Of a DNA stretch of 46,809 nucleotides, positions 1 to 9,172 are shown piece after piece. The notes under the pieces were generated by a model that was given only the letters and a program-made list of their open reading frames with translations, had not been told where the DNA came from and ran no database searches. The stretch's first letter is position 1. Every line of letters starts with the position of its first letter. The position numbers were made by a program, and so were the translations under genes. The DNA is from Leadbetterella byssophila_A (GTDB lineage: Bacteria > Bacteroidota > Bacteroidia > Cytophagales > Spirosomataceae): the NCBI GenBank assembly GCA_040394735.1, contig JBEBRR010000030.1, positions 1 to 46,809 of the forward strand. Direction: 5' to 3'.

Positions 1-95
1 CATCAATGTCTTATGTGTCTGTTTGGTTATAAAATTTGTCATTCTAGCGAAATCTCAGATTCTTTGTATAGCATTTTCTTCCTTTCTGTATACGT

Positions 96-1076
96 ATGCA
101 GTTTTTAACCAGAAGACCCAGGCGAAACCGTATTTCCGCCGCCATCCGTGACATGGTAGCTGAAAATACCCTGTCTGTCAATGACTTTATTTTTCCGATG
201 TTTGTGCAGGAAGGAAGCGGTGAAAAAGTGGAAATCCGCTCCATGCCGGGCATATTCCGGTATTCTCTGGATACCCTGCTGACCGAGATCGGAGACGTGA
301 TGGCCCATGGCATCCGGTCGGTGTGCCTGTTTCCGAACTACCCTGAGAGCAGGAAAGATTCTGCAGGCTCGGAAAGTATCAGAGAAGGAACCCTCTATCT
401 GAGGGCACTATCTGAAATCAAAAATAAATTCCCGGAACTGGTAGTGATGACAGATGTGGCGCTGGATCCTTACAGCTCGGACGGGCACGACGGCATTGTC
501 AGAAACGGGGAGATTGTGAACGACGAATCGGTGGAGGTACTGGTAAAAATGGCAGTAGCCCAGGCCCGGGCAGGAGCCGATATCATCGGGCCTTCAGATA
601 TGATGGACGGCCGGGTGGGAGCTATCCGCCGGGCGCTGGATACGGAAGGATTGACCAACACGGCTGTCATGGCCTATACCGCCAAATACGCGTCGGCATT
701 TTACGGGCCTTTCCGGGATGCCCTGGAGTCTGCTCCTAAATTCGGCGATAAAAAAACCTACCAGATGAATCCCGCCAACGTGAAAGAGGCTCTGCTTGAA
801 GCGGAACTCGACTATGCGGAAGGGGCAGACATTCTGATGGTGAAACCGGCTTTTTCTTATCTCGATGTGATCAAAACCCTGAAAGATAATTTCAATATAC
901 CGGTATCGGCCTACAATGTATCCGGTGAGTATGCCATGATCAAAGCGGCCGCACAAAACGGCTGGATAGACGGCGACAAAGCCATGATGGAAATGCTGAT
1001 CAGCATGAAGAGAGCCGGAGCTGACATTATCCTGACCTACTTTGCAAAGGAGGCGGCACGGATCTTAAACAGATAA
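96..1076 (+). CDS. hemB: Porphobilinogen synthase (delta-aminolevulinic acid dehydratase)
   Basis: Condenses two 5-aminolevulinate molecules to porphobilinogen in the cytoplasm, the second committed step of tetrapyrrole synthesis. The 326-residue length is normal. Both family lysines are visible: K197 in AYTAKYASAFYGPFR and the Schiff-base lysine K250 in ILMVKPAFSY. The metal-site segment at residues 120-133 reads DVALDPYSSDGHDG, with Ala and Asp where zinc-dependent enzymes carry cysteines, so this is the aspartate-rich, magnesium-type version. The ATG start is followed by a standard N-terminus (LTRRPRRNR). It stands alone, convergent with the DUF1080 gene; no other heme gene is in the window. 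Confidence 0.97.
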   Translation: MQFLTRRPRRNRISAAIRDMVAENTLSVNDFIFPMFVQEGSGEKVEIRSMPGIFRYSLDTLLTEIGDVMAHGIRSVCLFPNYPESRKDSAGSESIREGTLYLRALSEIKNKFPELVVMTDVALDPYSSDGHDGIVRNGEIVNDESVEVLVKMAVAQARAGADIIGPSDMMDGRVGAIRRALDTEGLTNTAVMAYTAKYASAFYGPFRDALESAPKFGDKKTYQMNPANVKEALLEAELDYAEGADILMVKPAFSYLDVIKTLKDNFNIPVSAYNVSGEYAMIKAAAQNGWIDGDKAMMEMLISMKRAGADIILTYFAKEAARILNR

Positions 1077-1127
1077 TAGTTCCGGAAGAGGATGCTTTCA
1101 GAGCCGTTCTTAATGACCTGACTGTGC

Positions 1128-1889
1128 TTACAGTTTCCTGATTTTAATATTCCGGAAATCAATTTCCTGGCCTTCGCTCTGAAGCCCGATATACCCCGAG
1201 GTCAGCGGCCTGCCCGGGATAAAGATCTTCGGGTCGGCCCCGTTGACCACTCCGCCCCCTATGGTAGGTTTTGCATATTCCAGCACCATCTCTCCGTTGA
1301 TAAGATGCCGCACCAGCGAGTCGCCGTAAACAATCAGCTCAGCTTTTACCCATTCACCGGGCTTATAGGTTTTCGAACGGGAGTCGATGCAATGCCGCGG
1401 ATCTTTCTTCCCCTGGTAAACCACATCGGTGCCGGGTGAGCACATATTACCGGTAGGGCGGGGCACTCCCGGTTTTTCTTCCGCCAGGAACTGCATCTCT
1501 ACTGAAATAGGCCAGTCCTGCTCTTTCAGAATGGTCTTCGGATCCTGGGAGTGAAACATCACGCCTGAATTAAGATGAGTATAGGAAGGAGCGTCTTTTC
1601 TCCAGATCCCGTTAAACCGGTATTCCAGCGTAAGATGGAAACGGGAGTAAGGGGTTTTGTAAAATAAATGGCCGTAACGTTCCCTGAACTGATCATAACC
1701 GTCGTAACGCACCTTGATCATGCCATCTTCCACGCGGAACGTGTTGGCATAGTTATCCCCGAATTCATGATGATGGATCTTGGGCGTCCAGCCCTCCAGG
1801 TTTTTGCCGTTAAAAATCGACTTTTCTCTGGTGGTACTGCAGGAACAGATGATCAGTGCAGGAATGATGATACTAAACAGCCTTGTCAT
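1128..1889 (-). CDS. DUF1080 (3-keto-disaccharide hydrolase-like) lipoprotein
   Basis: Family member of DUF1080, a concanavalin-like beta-sandwich domain; some members are linked to 3-keto-glycoside hydrolysis. I place the start at the ATG at 1889, not the upstream in-frame ATG at 2060, because it gives a clean lipoprotein signal (MTRLFSIIIPALIICSCSTT, lipobox ICSC). The domain covers nearly the rest: FNGKNLEGWTPK near the start, a central HLNSGVMFHSQDP, and the terminal GYIGLQSEGQEIDFRNIKIRKL-type strand expected of the family. It is divergent from the DUF1549 gene with a 266-bp AT-rich gap. DUF1080 proteins often sit beside DUF1549/DUF1501 genes, which supports a shared envelope role. Substrate unknown. 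Confidence 0.88.
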   Translation of the reverse strand: MTRLFSIIIPALIICSCSTTREKSIFNGKNLEGWTPKIHHHEFGDNYANTFRVEDGMIKVRYDGYDQFRERYGHLFYKTPYSRFHLTLEYRFNGIWRKDAPSYTHLNSGVMFHSQDPKTILKEQDWPISVEMQFLAEEKPGVPRPTGNMCSPGTDVVYQGKKDPRHCIDSRSKTYKPGEWVKAELIVYGDSLVRHLINGEMVLEYAKPTIGGGVVNGADPKIFIPGRPLTSGYIGLQSEGQEIDFRNIKIRKL

Positions 1890-2107
1890 AAGATCAGGTT
1901 TTTTCAACGGTAAAATTAACAACAGATTTACGGGCGTCCGAGTAAAACAGGGCGGAATATACCAATATTCTGCAAAACAATCTGCCTGAAAAGCCAACAG
2001 GATGCCCAATAAGATGTTAAAAAAATGAGTATCCCGAAACCGGGGAAGGCTGATGTGCAAATTCTTTATATAGGCTTTTATGAAGATTTTTTATTGATAT
2101 TTAATGA

Positions 2108-2125
2108 ATAAATAAAAATATTTAT
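2108..2125. promoter_or_regulatory. AT-rich inverted repeat upstream of the cytochrome cluster
   Basis: ATAAATA at 2108-2114 and its complement TATTTAT at 2119-2125 are separated by four A residues, about 30 bp before the ATG of the DUF1549 gene and within the divergent gap with the DUF1080 gene. The position would suit an operator or a promoter element. A/T-only palindromes arise easily by chance, so this is weak. Confidence 0.25.
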
Positions 2126-2155
2126 CTAATTTCATCGCCAGGCATTTTCATCTTT

Positions 2156-4438
2156 ATGCGAATCGGTTATTTATTATGGGTACTGGCTGCCTGGGCAACA
2201 TGGAGCTGCCGGCAGGAAAACCGTCTTACGGATAATTCCGGAGAAGTGGACTATAATTACCATGTCCGCCCGATACTTTCCGATAAATGCTTTAAATGCC
2301 ACGGTCCCGATGCCAACACCCGTGAGGCCGGCTTACGGCTGGACACTCCCGAAGGCGCCTATGCCGCGTTAAAAGATAATCCCCATGCCCGGGCCCTGGT
2401 ACCCGGAAGTCCTAAAACCTCGGAAATTTACCTGCGGATTACCACTAAGGATATGGCCCAAAGAATGCCCCCTGTGGAGGCCAACCTGAACCTCAGCGAT
2501 GAGGAGATCTGGATCATCAGAAAATGGATAGAGCAGGGAGGAAAATACAAGCCTCACTGGGCATTTATCCCGCCTCAGAAGACGGAATTGCCTGGGGCAG
2601 ACGGGGGGTGGGTACGGAACGCCATCGACCACTTTGCGTATTCCCGAATGCGCTCTGCAGGGCTGAAACCGGCAGAAGAGGCAGGGAAGGAAGCGCTGCT
2701 GAAACGGGTTAGCCTGGATCTCACGGGGCTGCCACCGTCCGTAGAGATGCAGGAAAGGTTCCTGAAAGACAAAAGGCCTGACGCCTATGAAAAGATAGTA
2801 GACGAACTGCTGAAAAGCAGGCATTACGGAGAGCAGATGGCCCTTGACTGGATGGATGTGGCGCGGTATGCCGACTCCCACGGTTATCAGGACGACGGCC
2901 TGCGGACCATGTGGCCCTGGCGCGACTGGGTGATTCATGCATTTAATCAAAATTACTCCTATAAGAAATTTGTGACTTACCAGCTGGCCGGAGACCTGAT
3001 CAAAGACCGGAGTACCGAGAGCATCCTGGCCACCGGCTTTAACCGTAACCATAAAATCACCCAGGAAGGAGGAGTTATTGATGAAGAATACCGGTCCGAG
3101 TATGTGACTGACCGCACCAATACTTTCGGGAAAGCATTTCTTTCACTGACGTTTGAATGCGCAAAATGCCACGATCACAAGTATGATCCTATTAGTCAGA
3201 AAGACTATTTCCGCACATATGCTTTTTTTAACCAGGTGCCTGAAAAGGGACTTTTCGGTACTATTGATGCCTCTTTTGCCGATCCGCCGAATCTGAAGAT
3301 CGGCAGGGAGGAAATTAACGGCATTTTGAACTTCATCCATAAGAAAGATACGGCGGATGTATATGTAATGGTCATGAAAGATTCAGCGGGACTGCGGAAA
3401 ACTCACCTTTTTGAACGGGGAAATTACGATACTCCCGGTGTGGAGGTGACGCCAGGCCTGCCGGAACAGGTGCTGCCGTTTGATGTTTCCCGCTATGGAA
3501 ATAACCGCGAGGGGCTGGTGAAATGGATGTTTGCCCCGGAAAATCCGCTTACCGCCCGCGTATGGGTGAACCGGCTGTGGGCCCGCTTTTTCGGGCGGGG
3601 CATTGTAGCTACTACCGGCGACTTCGGCATGCAGGGTGATCTGCCCACACATCCTGAGCTCCTGGACTGGCTGGCCGTGGATTTCCGCGAGCATCACTGG
3701 GACATTAAGCGTCTTGTAAAGATGATGGTCACCTCCGCCACGTACCGTCAAAGTTCAAAAGTGACCCGTAAGCACCTGGAAAAAGACCCGCAGAACCGCT
3801 ACCTGGCGCGAAGCAGCCGTACCCGCCTGAAAGCAGAGCTGGTACGTGACCTGGCGTTGTCTTCTTCGGGCCTCCTGAACCTCGATATCGGCGGGCCGAG
3901 CATAAAGCCTTACCAGCCCGAAGGAATATGGGAGAAATCAACTTCGGGCCGGGGCAGCCTGGCCCGCTACGTGCAGGATGAAGGCGCAGACCTGTACCGG
4001 CGGGGCATGTACGTATTTATAAAGCGGACCGTCCCGCCACCGAATATGCTGATCTTTGATGCCAGTAACCGTGATCAGTGCGAGGTTAACCGGCTGTCAA
4101 CCAACACCCCGCTTCAGGCCCTGGTCATGCTGAATGACCCGGTCATCCTGGAAGCCTCCCGCGTACTGGCCCAGAAAATGGCGGACCGGCCTTCGGAGAT
4201 AGCACTCCGGGAAGCGTTCAGAAGGATTATCTGCCGCGAACCGGACCCCAGGGAACTTAAGTTACTCACCGGCTTCCTGGAGCAGGAGACGGCCCGTCTC
4301 CGGAAGTTGAAAAAACCGGACCTGCTGAAAGTGGGAGAATACCGTGATTTCCCGGTAAAAGAGTATGAAAAAACGGTGGCGCTGATGTACACCATTCAAA
4401 TGATATACAATATGGAGGAAGCCATCGTACGGATATGA
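2156..4438 (+). CDS. PSD1/DUF1549-DUF1553 protein with N-terminal cytochrome c-like domain
   Basis: Envelope protein of the planctomycete-type cytochrome family (PSCyt1, DUF1549, DUF1553). A hydrophobic leader (MRIGYLLWVLAAWATWSC) may end in a lipidated Cys. The PSCyt1 domain carries a heme c motif CFKCH at residues 45-49 with a downstream RMPP. DUF1549 follows (about 140-350; RVSLDLTGLPP and WLDVARYADSHGYQ-like WMDVARYADSHG are diagnostic) and contains a second CAKCH near 334-338. DUF1553 fills the C-terminal half (NPLTARVWVNRLWARFFGRGIV, TNTPLQALVMLNDP). At 760 residues it is a bit shorter than many homologs of 900 or more, mainly between the two DUFs. It overlaps the next gene by ATGA. Function unknown; a redox or electron-transfer role is inferred from the heme motifs. 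Confidence 0.93.
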   Translation: MRIGYLLWVLAAWATWSCRQENRLTDNSGEVDYNYHVRPILSDKCFKCHGPDANTREAGLRLDTPEGAYAALKDNPHARALVPGSPKTSEIYLRITTKDMAQRMPPVEANLNLSDEEIWIIRKWIEQGGKYKPHWAFIPPQKTELPGADGGWVRNAIDHFAYSRMRSAGLKPAEEAGKEALLKRVSLDLTGLPPSVEMQERFLKDKRPDAYEKIVDELLKSRHYGEQMALDWMDVARYADSHGYQDDGLRTMWPWRDWVIHAFNQNYSYKKFVTYQLAGDLIKDRSTESILATGFNRNHKITQEGGVIDEEYRSEYVTDRTNTFGKAFLSLTFECAKCHDHKYDPISQKDYFRTYAFFNQVPEKGLFGTIDASFADPPNLKIGREEINGILNFIHKKDTADVYVMVMKDSAGLRKTHLFERGNYDTPGVEVTPGLPEQVLPFDVSRYGNNREGLVKWMFAPENPLTARVWVNRLWARFFGRGIVATTGDFGMQGDLPTHPELLDWLAVDFREHHWDIKRLVKMMVTSATYRQSSKVTRKHLEKDPQNRYLARSSRTRLKAELVRDLALSSSGLLNLDIGGPSIKPYQPEGIWEKSTSGRGSLARYVQDEGADLYRRGMYVFIKRTVPPPNMLIFDASNRDQCEVNRLSTNTPLQALVMLNDPVILEASRVLAQKMADRPSEIALREAFRRIICREPDPRELKLLTGFLEQETARLRKLKKPDLLKVGEYRDFPVKEYEKTVALMYTIQMIYNMEEAIVRI

Positions 4439-5874
4439 AAGAAATAATACAAGACCGGCTCAACGTTAACCGCAGGCATTTTCTGGGGAAAGCTGCGGTG
4501 GGTATAGGCAGCCTGGCTTTGGGCTCGCTGCTGGTGCCTGATCTCTTTTCCGGGAAGGCAGACGAAGCCGGACTGCCCCTTGGGTTGCCGCACTTTGCTC
4601 CCAAAGCCAAACGTATTATCTACCTGTTTCAGAACGGAGCTCCCAGCCAGCTGGAATCATTTGATTACAAGCCGGCCCTTATTCAGATGGCCGGCCAGGA
4701 TCTGCCTGAAAGCATCCGCGGCGGGCAGCGGCTGACGGGCATGACCAGCGGGCAGAAATCTTTTCCCCTGGTAGGGTCAAAGTTTGCCTTTCAGCAGTAT
4801 GGGGCGTCGGGCGCATGGATCTCCGAGCTTTTTCCGCATATTGCCTCCATTGCTGATGACATCTGTATCGTACGTTCCATGCATACCGAGGCCATCAACC
4901 ACGATCCGGCGCTTACCTTTATGCAGACCGGCGCCCAGCAGGGCAACCGCCCCAGCATGGGGGCCTGGCTGAGCTACGGGCTCGGCAGTGAAAACCAGAA
5001 CCTCCCTGCTTTCTGTGTGCTGCTTTCCAGGGGAAAAGGAAATGGGCAGGGGGTGTATTCCAAGCTCTGGAGCAACGGTTTCCTGGATGCCACCCACCAG
5101 GGAGTGCTGTTCAGCAGCGGGGATAACCCCGTGCTCTACCTGAATGACCGAGACGGCGTAGATCGTCGCGCCATGCTCGATAAGCTTTCAGAGTTGAATC
5201 ACCTGGGTTTTGAAGAATCAGGCGACCCAGATGTCATCGCTAAAATAGCCCAGTATGAAATGGCTTACCGTATGCAGACGGCTGTGCCGGAACTGACCGA
5301 CCTGAGCAGGGAACCAGACCACATCATTAAAATGTACGGGCCTGACTGCCTCATGCCGGGTACTTACGCGGCCAATGCGCTGCTGGCGCGCAAGCTTTCG
5401 GAATCCGGTGTGCGCTTTATACAACTGTACCACCAGGGGTGGGATCAGCATGACAACCTGCCGGGTGAAATGGTAGGACAGGCCCGTGACGTGGACCGCG
5501 CTTCGGCAGCGCTGATCAAAGACCTGAAGCAGCGGGGTCTTTTAGACGAAACCCTGGTGATATGGGGCGGGGAGTTTGGCCGTACCAATTACTGCCAGGG
5601 AAATTTCACCAGGGATAATTACGGAAGGGATCACCACCCCCGTGCCTACAGCATCTGGATGGCCGGTGGCGGCGTCAAGCCGGGTGTGGTGTACGGCGAA
5701 ACCGATGAGCTGGGCTATAATATTGTAAAAGATCCGGTACATATCAATGATTTTCATGCCACGGTTCTTCGGCTCTGCGGACTGGATCATGAAAAGCTGG
5801 TATACAAGCACCTGGGGCGGCGGTACCGCCTTACTGATGTAGCCGGAAAAGTAGTACCCGGAATCCTTGCCTGA
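4435..5874 (+). CDS. DUF1501 protein with Tat-type signal
   Basis: Member of DUF1501, a sulfatase/alkaline phosphatase-fold family of unknown reaction that almost always neighbours DUF1549/DUF1553 genes. The N-terminus holds a twin-arginine-type leader: NRRHFLGKAAVGIG at residues 12-25 followed by a hydrophobic stretch, so export as a folded protein is likely. Family-typical segments are visible: YLFQNGAPSQLESFDYKP, VRSMHTEAINHDPA, LIWGGEFGRTN-like VIWGGEFGRTNYCQG, GRDHHPRAYSIWMAGGGVKPG, and ND-FHATVLRLCGLDHEKL near the C-terminus. The conserved Asp/His residues suggest a metal site. The ATG overlaps the upstream stop (ATGA), implying translational coupling. Confidence 0.94.
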   Translation: MKEIIQDRLNVNRRHFLGKAAVGIGSLALGSLLVPDLFSGKADEAGLPLGLPHFAPKAKRIIYLFQNGAPSQLESFDYKPALIQMAGQDLPESIRGGQRLTGMTSGQKSFPLVGSKFAFQQYGASGAWISELFPHIASIADDICIVRSMHTEAINHDPALTFMQTGAQQGNRPSMGAWLSYGLGSENQNLPAFCVLLSRGKGNGQGVYSKLWSNGFLDATHQGVLFSSGDNPVLYLNDRDGVDRRAMLDKLSELNHLGFEESGDPDVIAKIAQYEMAYRMQTAVPELTDLSREPDHIIKMYGPDCLMPGTYAANALLARKLSESGVRFIQLYHQGWDQHDNLPGEMVGQARDVDRASAALIKDLKQRGLLDETLVIWGGEFGRTNYCQGNFTRDNYGRDHHPRAYSIWMAGGGVKPGVVYGETDELGYNIVKDPVHINDFHATVLRLCGLDHEKLVYKHLGRRYRLTDVAGKVVPGILA

Positions 5875-5878
5875 ACCT

Positions 5879-7963
5879 ATGCGGAGAATACCAGAATACC
5901 TCCTGATATTTTTTAACAGTCTGCTGGTCGTGCTGGTGATCTTTCAGCACCGGTTGCAGCTTCCTCCCTGGCTGGTCTTTACGGGGCGTTTACACCCTGT
6001 CATCCTTCACCTGCCCATCGGGCTTTGGGCAGGAACTATCATTCTCTACCTGCTGCGGCACAGGGTGCAGGGGTATGAGACCTTACTTTTTACCTCCCTC
6101 CAGGTAGTTGCTGTTCTGGCGTCACTTACTTCCCTCGTAGGGATGATCCTGGCTTTGGGCGGCGACTACGAAGCATCCCGCGTGGCCGGTCACCAATATG
6201 CCGGAGTGGCGCTGAGCGGGCTGCTGTGGCTGACGGTGATCTTCTTTGAAAAGATTCCTCCCCGTGTACTGCCGGTTGTATTGGCGGGGATTACGGCGTT
6301 GATCCTTGTAACAGGCCACCGCGGAGGAGAGCTGACGCACGGCGAAGATTTTTTAGCATTTTCAACAGCGGATTCCGCAGTTCAGGAAGATGATGTGTAC
6401 CTGGCCTTGGTGGCACCGGTTTTGAAAGAAAAGTGCAACTCCTGCCATAATGAAAGTAAAGCCAAAGGCGGACTGAACCTGGCCTCGGTGGCGCTGATGC
6501 TCAGGGGAGGAGAAGACGGGCCGGCTTTGATAAAGGGCAATGCCCTTGAAAGCCATCTGATGAAACGTATCTATCTGCCCGTGGAAGACAAAAAGCACAT
6601 GCCGCCGCGTCAGAAACCCCAGCTCACGGAATCGGAGATTGAAATTCTTACAGCCTGGATCAACCAGGGAGCCCCTGAAAAAATGAGCTTCGCACAGCTC
6701 CCTCCGGATTCTCCTCTCACAAAATACCGGCGGCAGGGGCCTGCGGAGGTATATGCCTTTTCGGCTGCAGACCCTGAAACACTGGCGGAGGTCAATACTC
6801 CCTTTTGCCGGGTAAGCCCCGTGGCGGTGAACAGTCCGGCCCTGCAGGCGTCTTTTTTTGTAAAAGCCCGGTTTGATCCGGAACAATTGGAAAAGCTGCT
6901 TGGAGTCAAGGAGCAGCTGGTGGAGCTGAACCTCAGTAAGATGCCCGTGAAAGACGGTGATCTGAAGGTACTGGCTGAGTTTAAAAATCTCCGGCACCTG
7001 AATCTCAGCAGTACTGAGGTAACCGGCAGCTTTTTAAGCTACCTGAAAGACCTCAGGAACCTGAAGTCGGTTTCACTGGCCAATACACGTCTTCAGGAAC
7101 CTGACCTGGAGATTCTGGCCCGGCTGAGCACAGTTTACCTGTGGGAAAGCGGCTTCACAGCAGAAGACAGGAGTCGCCTGAAAAAGATAAACCCGGCAAT
7201 ACAGCTGGATACCGGTCAGAGAGAAAATGAACGGATCGCTATAAATCCGCCGGAAAGTTCGGAGAAGAAAGTGTTCTTAAAGCAGGGTACCCCATTGACC
7301 CTGCGCCACGCTTTACCCGGTGTGCTGATCCGGTATACGCTGGACGGCACTGTCCCTGACAGCACTCGCGGACAGGATTACACCAGGCCGCTTATCGTTC
7401 AGGGTCGTACCCGCATCAAAGCACGGGCATTTAAGGAAGGCTGGCTGGGCAGCAACGTGCTGGAGCTGGATTACCTGGTGAACGGTACGGAGCCTGACTC
7501 CGCAGTGCTCATCTCTGCTCCGGCACCCCAATACGCTGCCAAAGGCGCCAAAAGCCTGTATGACCGCCTGAAAGGCGATCCCGAAAATTTCCTGGATAAA
7601 ACCTGGCTGGGATACCGGGAAAAACCCCTGGAGGCTGTTTTCTTCTTCTCTGTTCCCGAACACCTGACAAATATGACCGTAAGTATGCTGGAAAAGATTG
7701 ATTCCTATATTATGCCTCCCCAAAGTATTGAAGTTTGGGGCAGGACATCATCAGGGAAAGAGCAGCTTCTCGGAAAAATTTCACCTGTTCAGCCTGCTAA
7801 ACGAGGAGCCCCCCGAAAAACCACCTACTTTGATATAGCCCTACCGCCGCAAAAATACAGTACGATACGGATCCGGGTGAACAATGTTAATCCCCTGCCG
7901 GCATGGCATCCGGGTAAGGGTACTCCCGCGTGGGTGTTTGTGGATGAAGTGGTATTTAACTGA
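5879..7963 (+). CDS. Multidomain membrane protein: DUF2231-like TM region, PSCyt1 cytochrome, LRR, chitobiase-like domain
   Basis: I chose the ATG at 5879 (MRRIPEYLLIFFNSLL) over the TTG at 5867 that lies inside the preceding gene; no Shine-Dalgarno helps decide. Residues 8-150 form about four to five membrane segments with a conserved HPVILHLPIGLW motif of DUF2231-like domains. A heme c motif CNSCH lies at residues 185-189 in a PSCyt1 domain (HMPPRQKPQLTESEIEIL follows). Residues about 335-430 contain leucine-rich repeats (LVELNLSKMPVKDGDLKVLAEF). Around 475-535 is a CHB_HEX_C-like domain (RYTLDGTVPDSTRG, ARAFKEGW), and the C-terminus resembles a galactose-binding sandwich. It forms the membrane anchor of the trio with the two genes upstream. 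Exact partner or substrate unknown. Confidence 0.9.
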   Translation: MRRIPEYLLIFFNSLLVVLVIFQHRLQLPPWLVFTGRLHPVILHLPIGLWAGTIILYLLRHRVQGYETLLFTSLQVVAVLASLTSLVGMILALGGDYEASRVAGHQYAGVALSGLLWLTVIFFEKIPPRVLPVVLAGITALILVTGHRGGELTHGEDFLAFSTADSAVQEDDVYLALVAPVLKEKCNSCHNESKAKGGLNLASVALMLRGGEDGPALIKGNALESHLMKRIYLPVEDKKHMPPRQKPQLTESEIEILTAWINQGAPEKMSFAQLPPDSPLTKYRRQGPAEVYAFSAADPETLAEVNTPFCRVSPVAVNSPALQASFFVKARFDPEQLEKLLGVKEQLVELNLSKMPVKDGDLKVLAEFKNLRHLNLSSTEVTGSFLSYLKDLRNLKSVSLANTRLQEPDLEILARLSTVYLWESGFTAEDRSRLKKINPAIQLDTGQRENERIAINPPESSEKKVFLKQGTPLTLRHALPGVLIRYTLDGTVPDSTRGQDYTRPLIVQGRTRIKARAFKEGWLGSNVLELDYLVNGTEPDSAVLISAPAPQYAAKGAKSLYDRLKGDPENFLDKTWLGYREKPLEAVFFFSVPEHLTNMTVSMLEKIDSYIMPPQSIEVWGRTSSGKEQLLGKISPVQPAKRGAPRKTTYFDIALPPQKYSTIRIRVNNVNPLPAWHPGKGTPAWVFVDEVVFN

Positions 7964-8079
7964 AAACCGGGAGTACCGGAAAGGGGAAATTTTCGTTAAT
8001 CCTGTTGAGGAGTCATAATTATTTTACCTGAGGGGTTCGGGCATAGGAAAGTCCGTCACCCTGTTTAATATATTGACAC

Positions 8080-9171
8080 ATGAAAAAAAATTTACTATTC
8101 ATCATTCTTTGCTCAATGATAAGTTGCAGAAGCTCATCACAGGATACGAAGCTGATCCAGGTAGCTGAATTCGGAAACAGCATGGCTATCGGCCTGAGTG
8201 TAAATTCGGAAAACAGGATTTTTGTTTCATTCCCGGGCTATAACGGTAACGGAAATCTCGCTTTGGCTGAGATCGTCGACGGTGACCTTCGTCCTTATCC
8301 CGACACCGAATGGAACACCCGTGGCGATTACCATAAGCACTTTTTAAGAGTACAGGACCTGTTTGTGGATACGCAGGACTATCTGTGGGTACTGGATTCC
8401 CGGCCGGGTTCTTCCGGGAATATCTTCGGCAGCGGGCAAAAGGAAGAACAGGGCCTGTTTAAGCTGGTTAAAATTAATACCCGCACCAATAAGGTCGAAG
8501 ATACTTTCCTGTTTGAGGATCTCGACAATTCGAAATCAGCTTTAAACGACGTTCGCGTGGATGTGGAAAGAAAGCTGGCCTATCTTTCAGACCCCGGTCT
8601 GGCCTCCCTTGTGGTCCTGGATCTGCAAACCGGGAAATCACGGAGTCTTCTGGCGCATACGGCTTTCACGGAGGCCGACAAGATTACCTTGAAATATGAC
8701 GGAGTACCGATGCAGGACAAGAACGGGAAGCCCTTTTCTTCCCACGTCAACGGCATTGCTTTAACGCATGATTTTAAGTATTTCTATTTTAAGCCTATCA
8801 ATAAGCAGAATCTTTACCGGATCGAAACCCGGTATCTGGCAGACCCGGAGCTGACCGGTGATGCCCTGGCCTCCAGGGTAGAAGACATGGGGGAAGTGGG
8901 TATCACACACGGACTCATCGCCGATGCTGCAGGGAATATCCTTCTGACAACTTCCGAAAGCTACAGCATATCTTACCTCACTCCCGCAGGGCAGCTTAAA
9001 ACCCTGGTGGAAGATCCGCGCCTGCTCTGGCCGGACTCCTTCGGAATAGGTTCAGACGGATACGTATACTTCACCTGTGCCCAGATGCAAAGGTTACCCC
9101 AGTGGAATAAGGGGGAAGACAAGACCGACTATCCCTACCGGGTGTTCAAAGTAAAATTACCGGGAGAATGA
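8080..9171 (+). CDS. Major royal jelly/yellow-family beta-propeller lipoprotein
   Basis: Bacterial member of the MRJP/yellow family, a six-bladed beta-propeller related to gluconolactonase/SMP30-type folds. The leader MKKNLLFIILCSMISC is a lipoprotein signal. Diagnostic segments include LFVDTQDYLWVLDSRPGS (residues about 92-110), NDVRVDVERKLAYLSDPG and HVNGIALTHDFKYFYFKP (about 222-240), and the C-terminal LWPDSFGIGSDGYVYFTCAQMQ. Length 363 is usual. It lies 116 bp after the cytochrome trio on the same strand, so it could be in the same transcription unit or have its own promoter. Enzymatic role unknown; lactonase-like activity is possible from the fold. Confidence 0.88.
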   Translation: MKKNLLFIILCSMISCRSSSQDTKLIQVAEFGNSMAIGLSVNSENRIFVSFPGYNGNGNLALAEIVDGDLRPYPDTEWNTRGDYHKHFLRVQDLFVDTQDYLWVLDSRPGSSGNIFGSGQKEEQGLFKLVKINTRTNKVEDTFLFEDLDNSKSALNDVRVDVERKLAYLSDPGLASLVVLDLQTGKSRSLLAHTAFTEADKITLKYDGVPMQDKNGKPFSSHVNGIALTHDFKYFYFKPINKQNLYRIETRYLADPELTGDALASRVEDMGEVGITHGLIADAAGNILLTTSESYSISYLTPAGQLKTLVEDPRLLWPDSFGIGSDGYVYFTCAQMQRLPQWNKGEDKTDYPYRVFKVKLPGE

Positions 9172-9172
9172 G

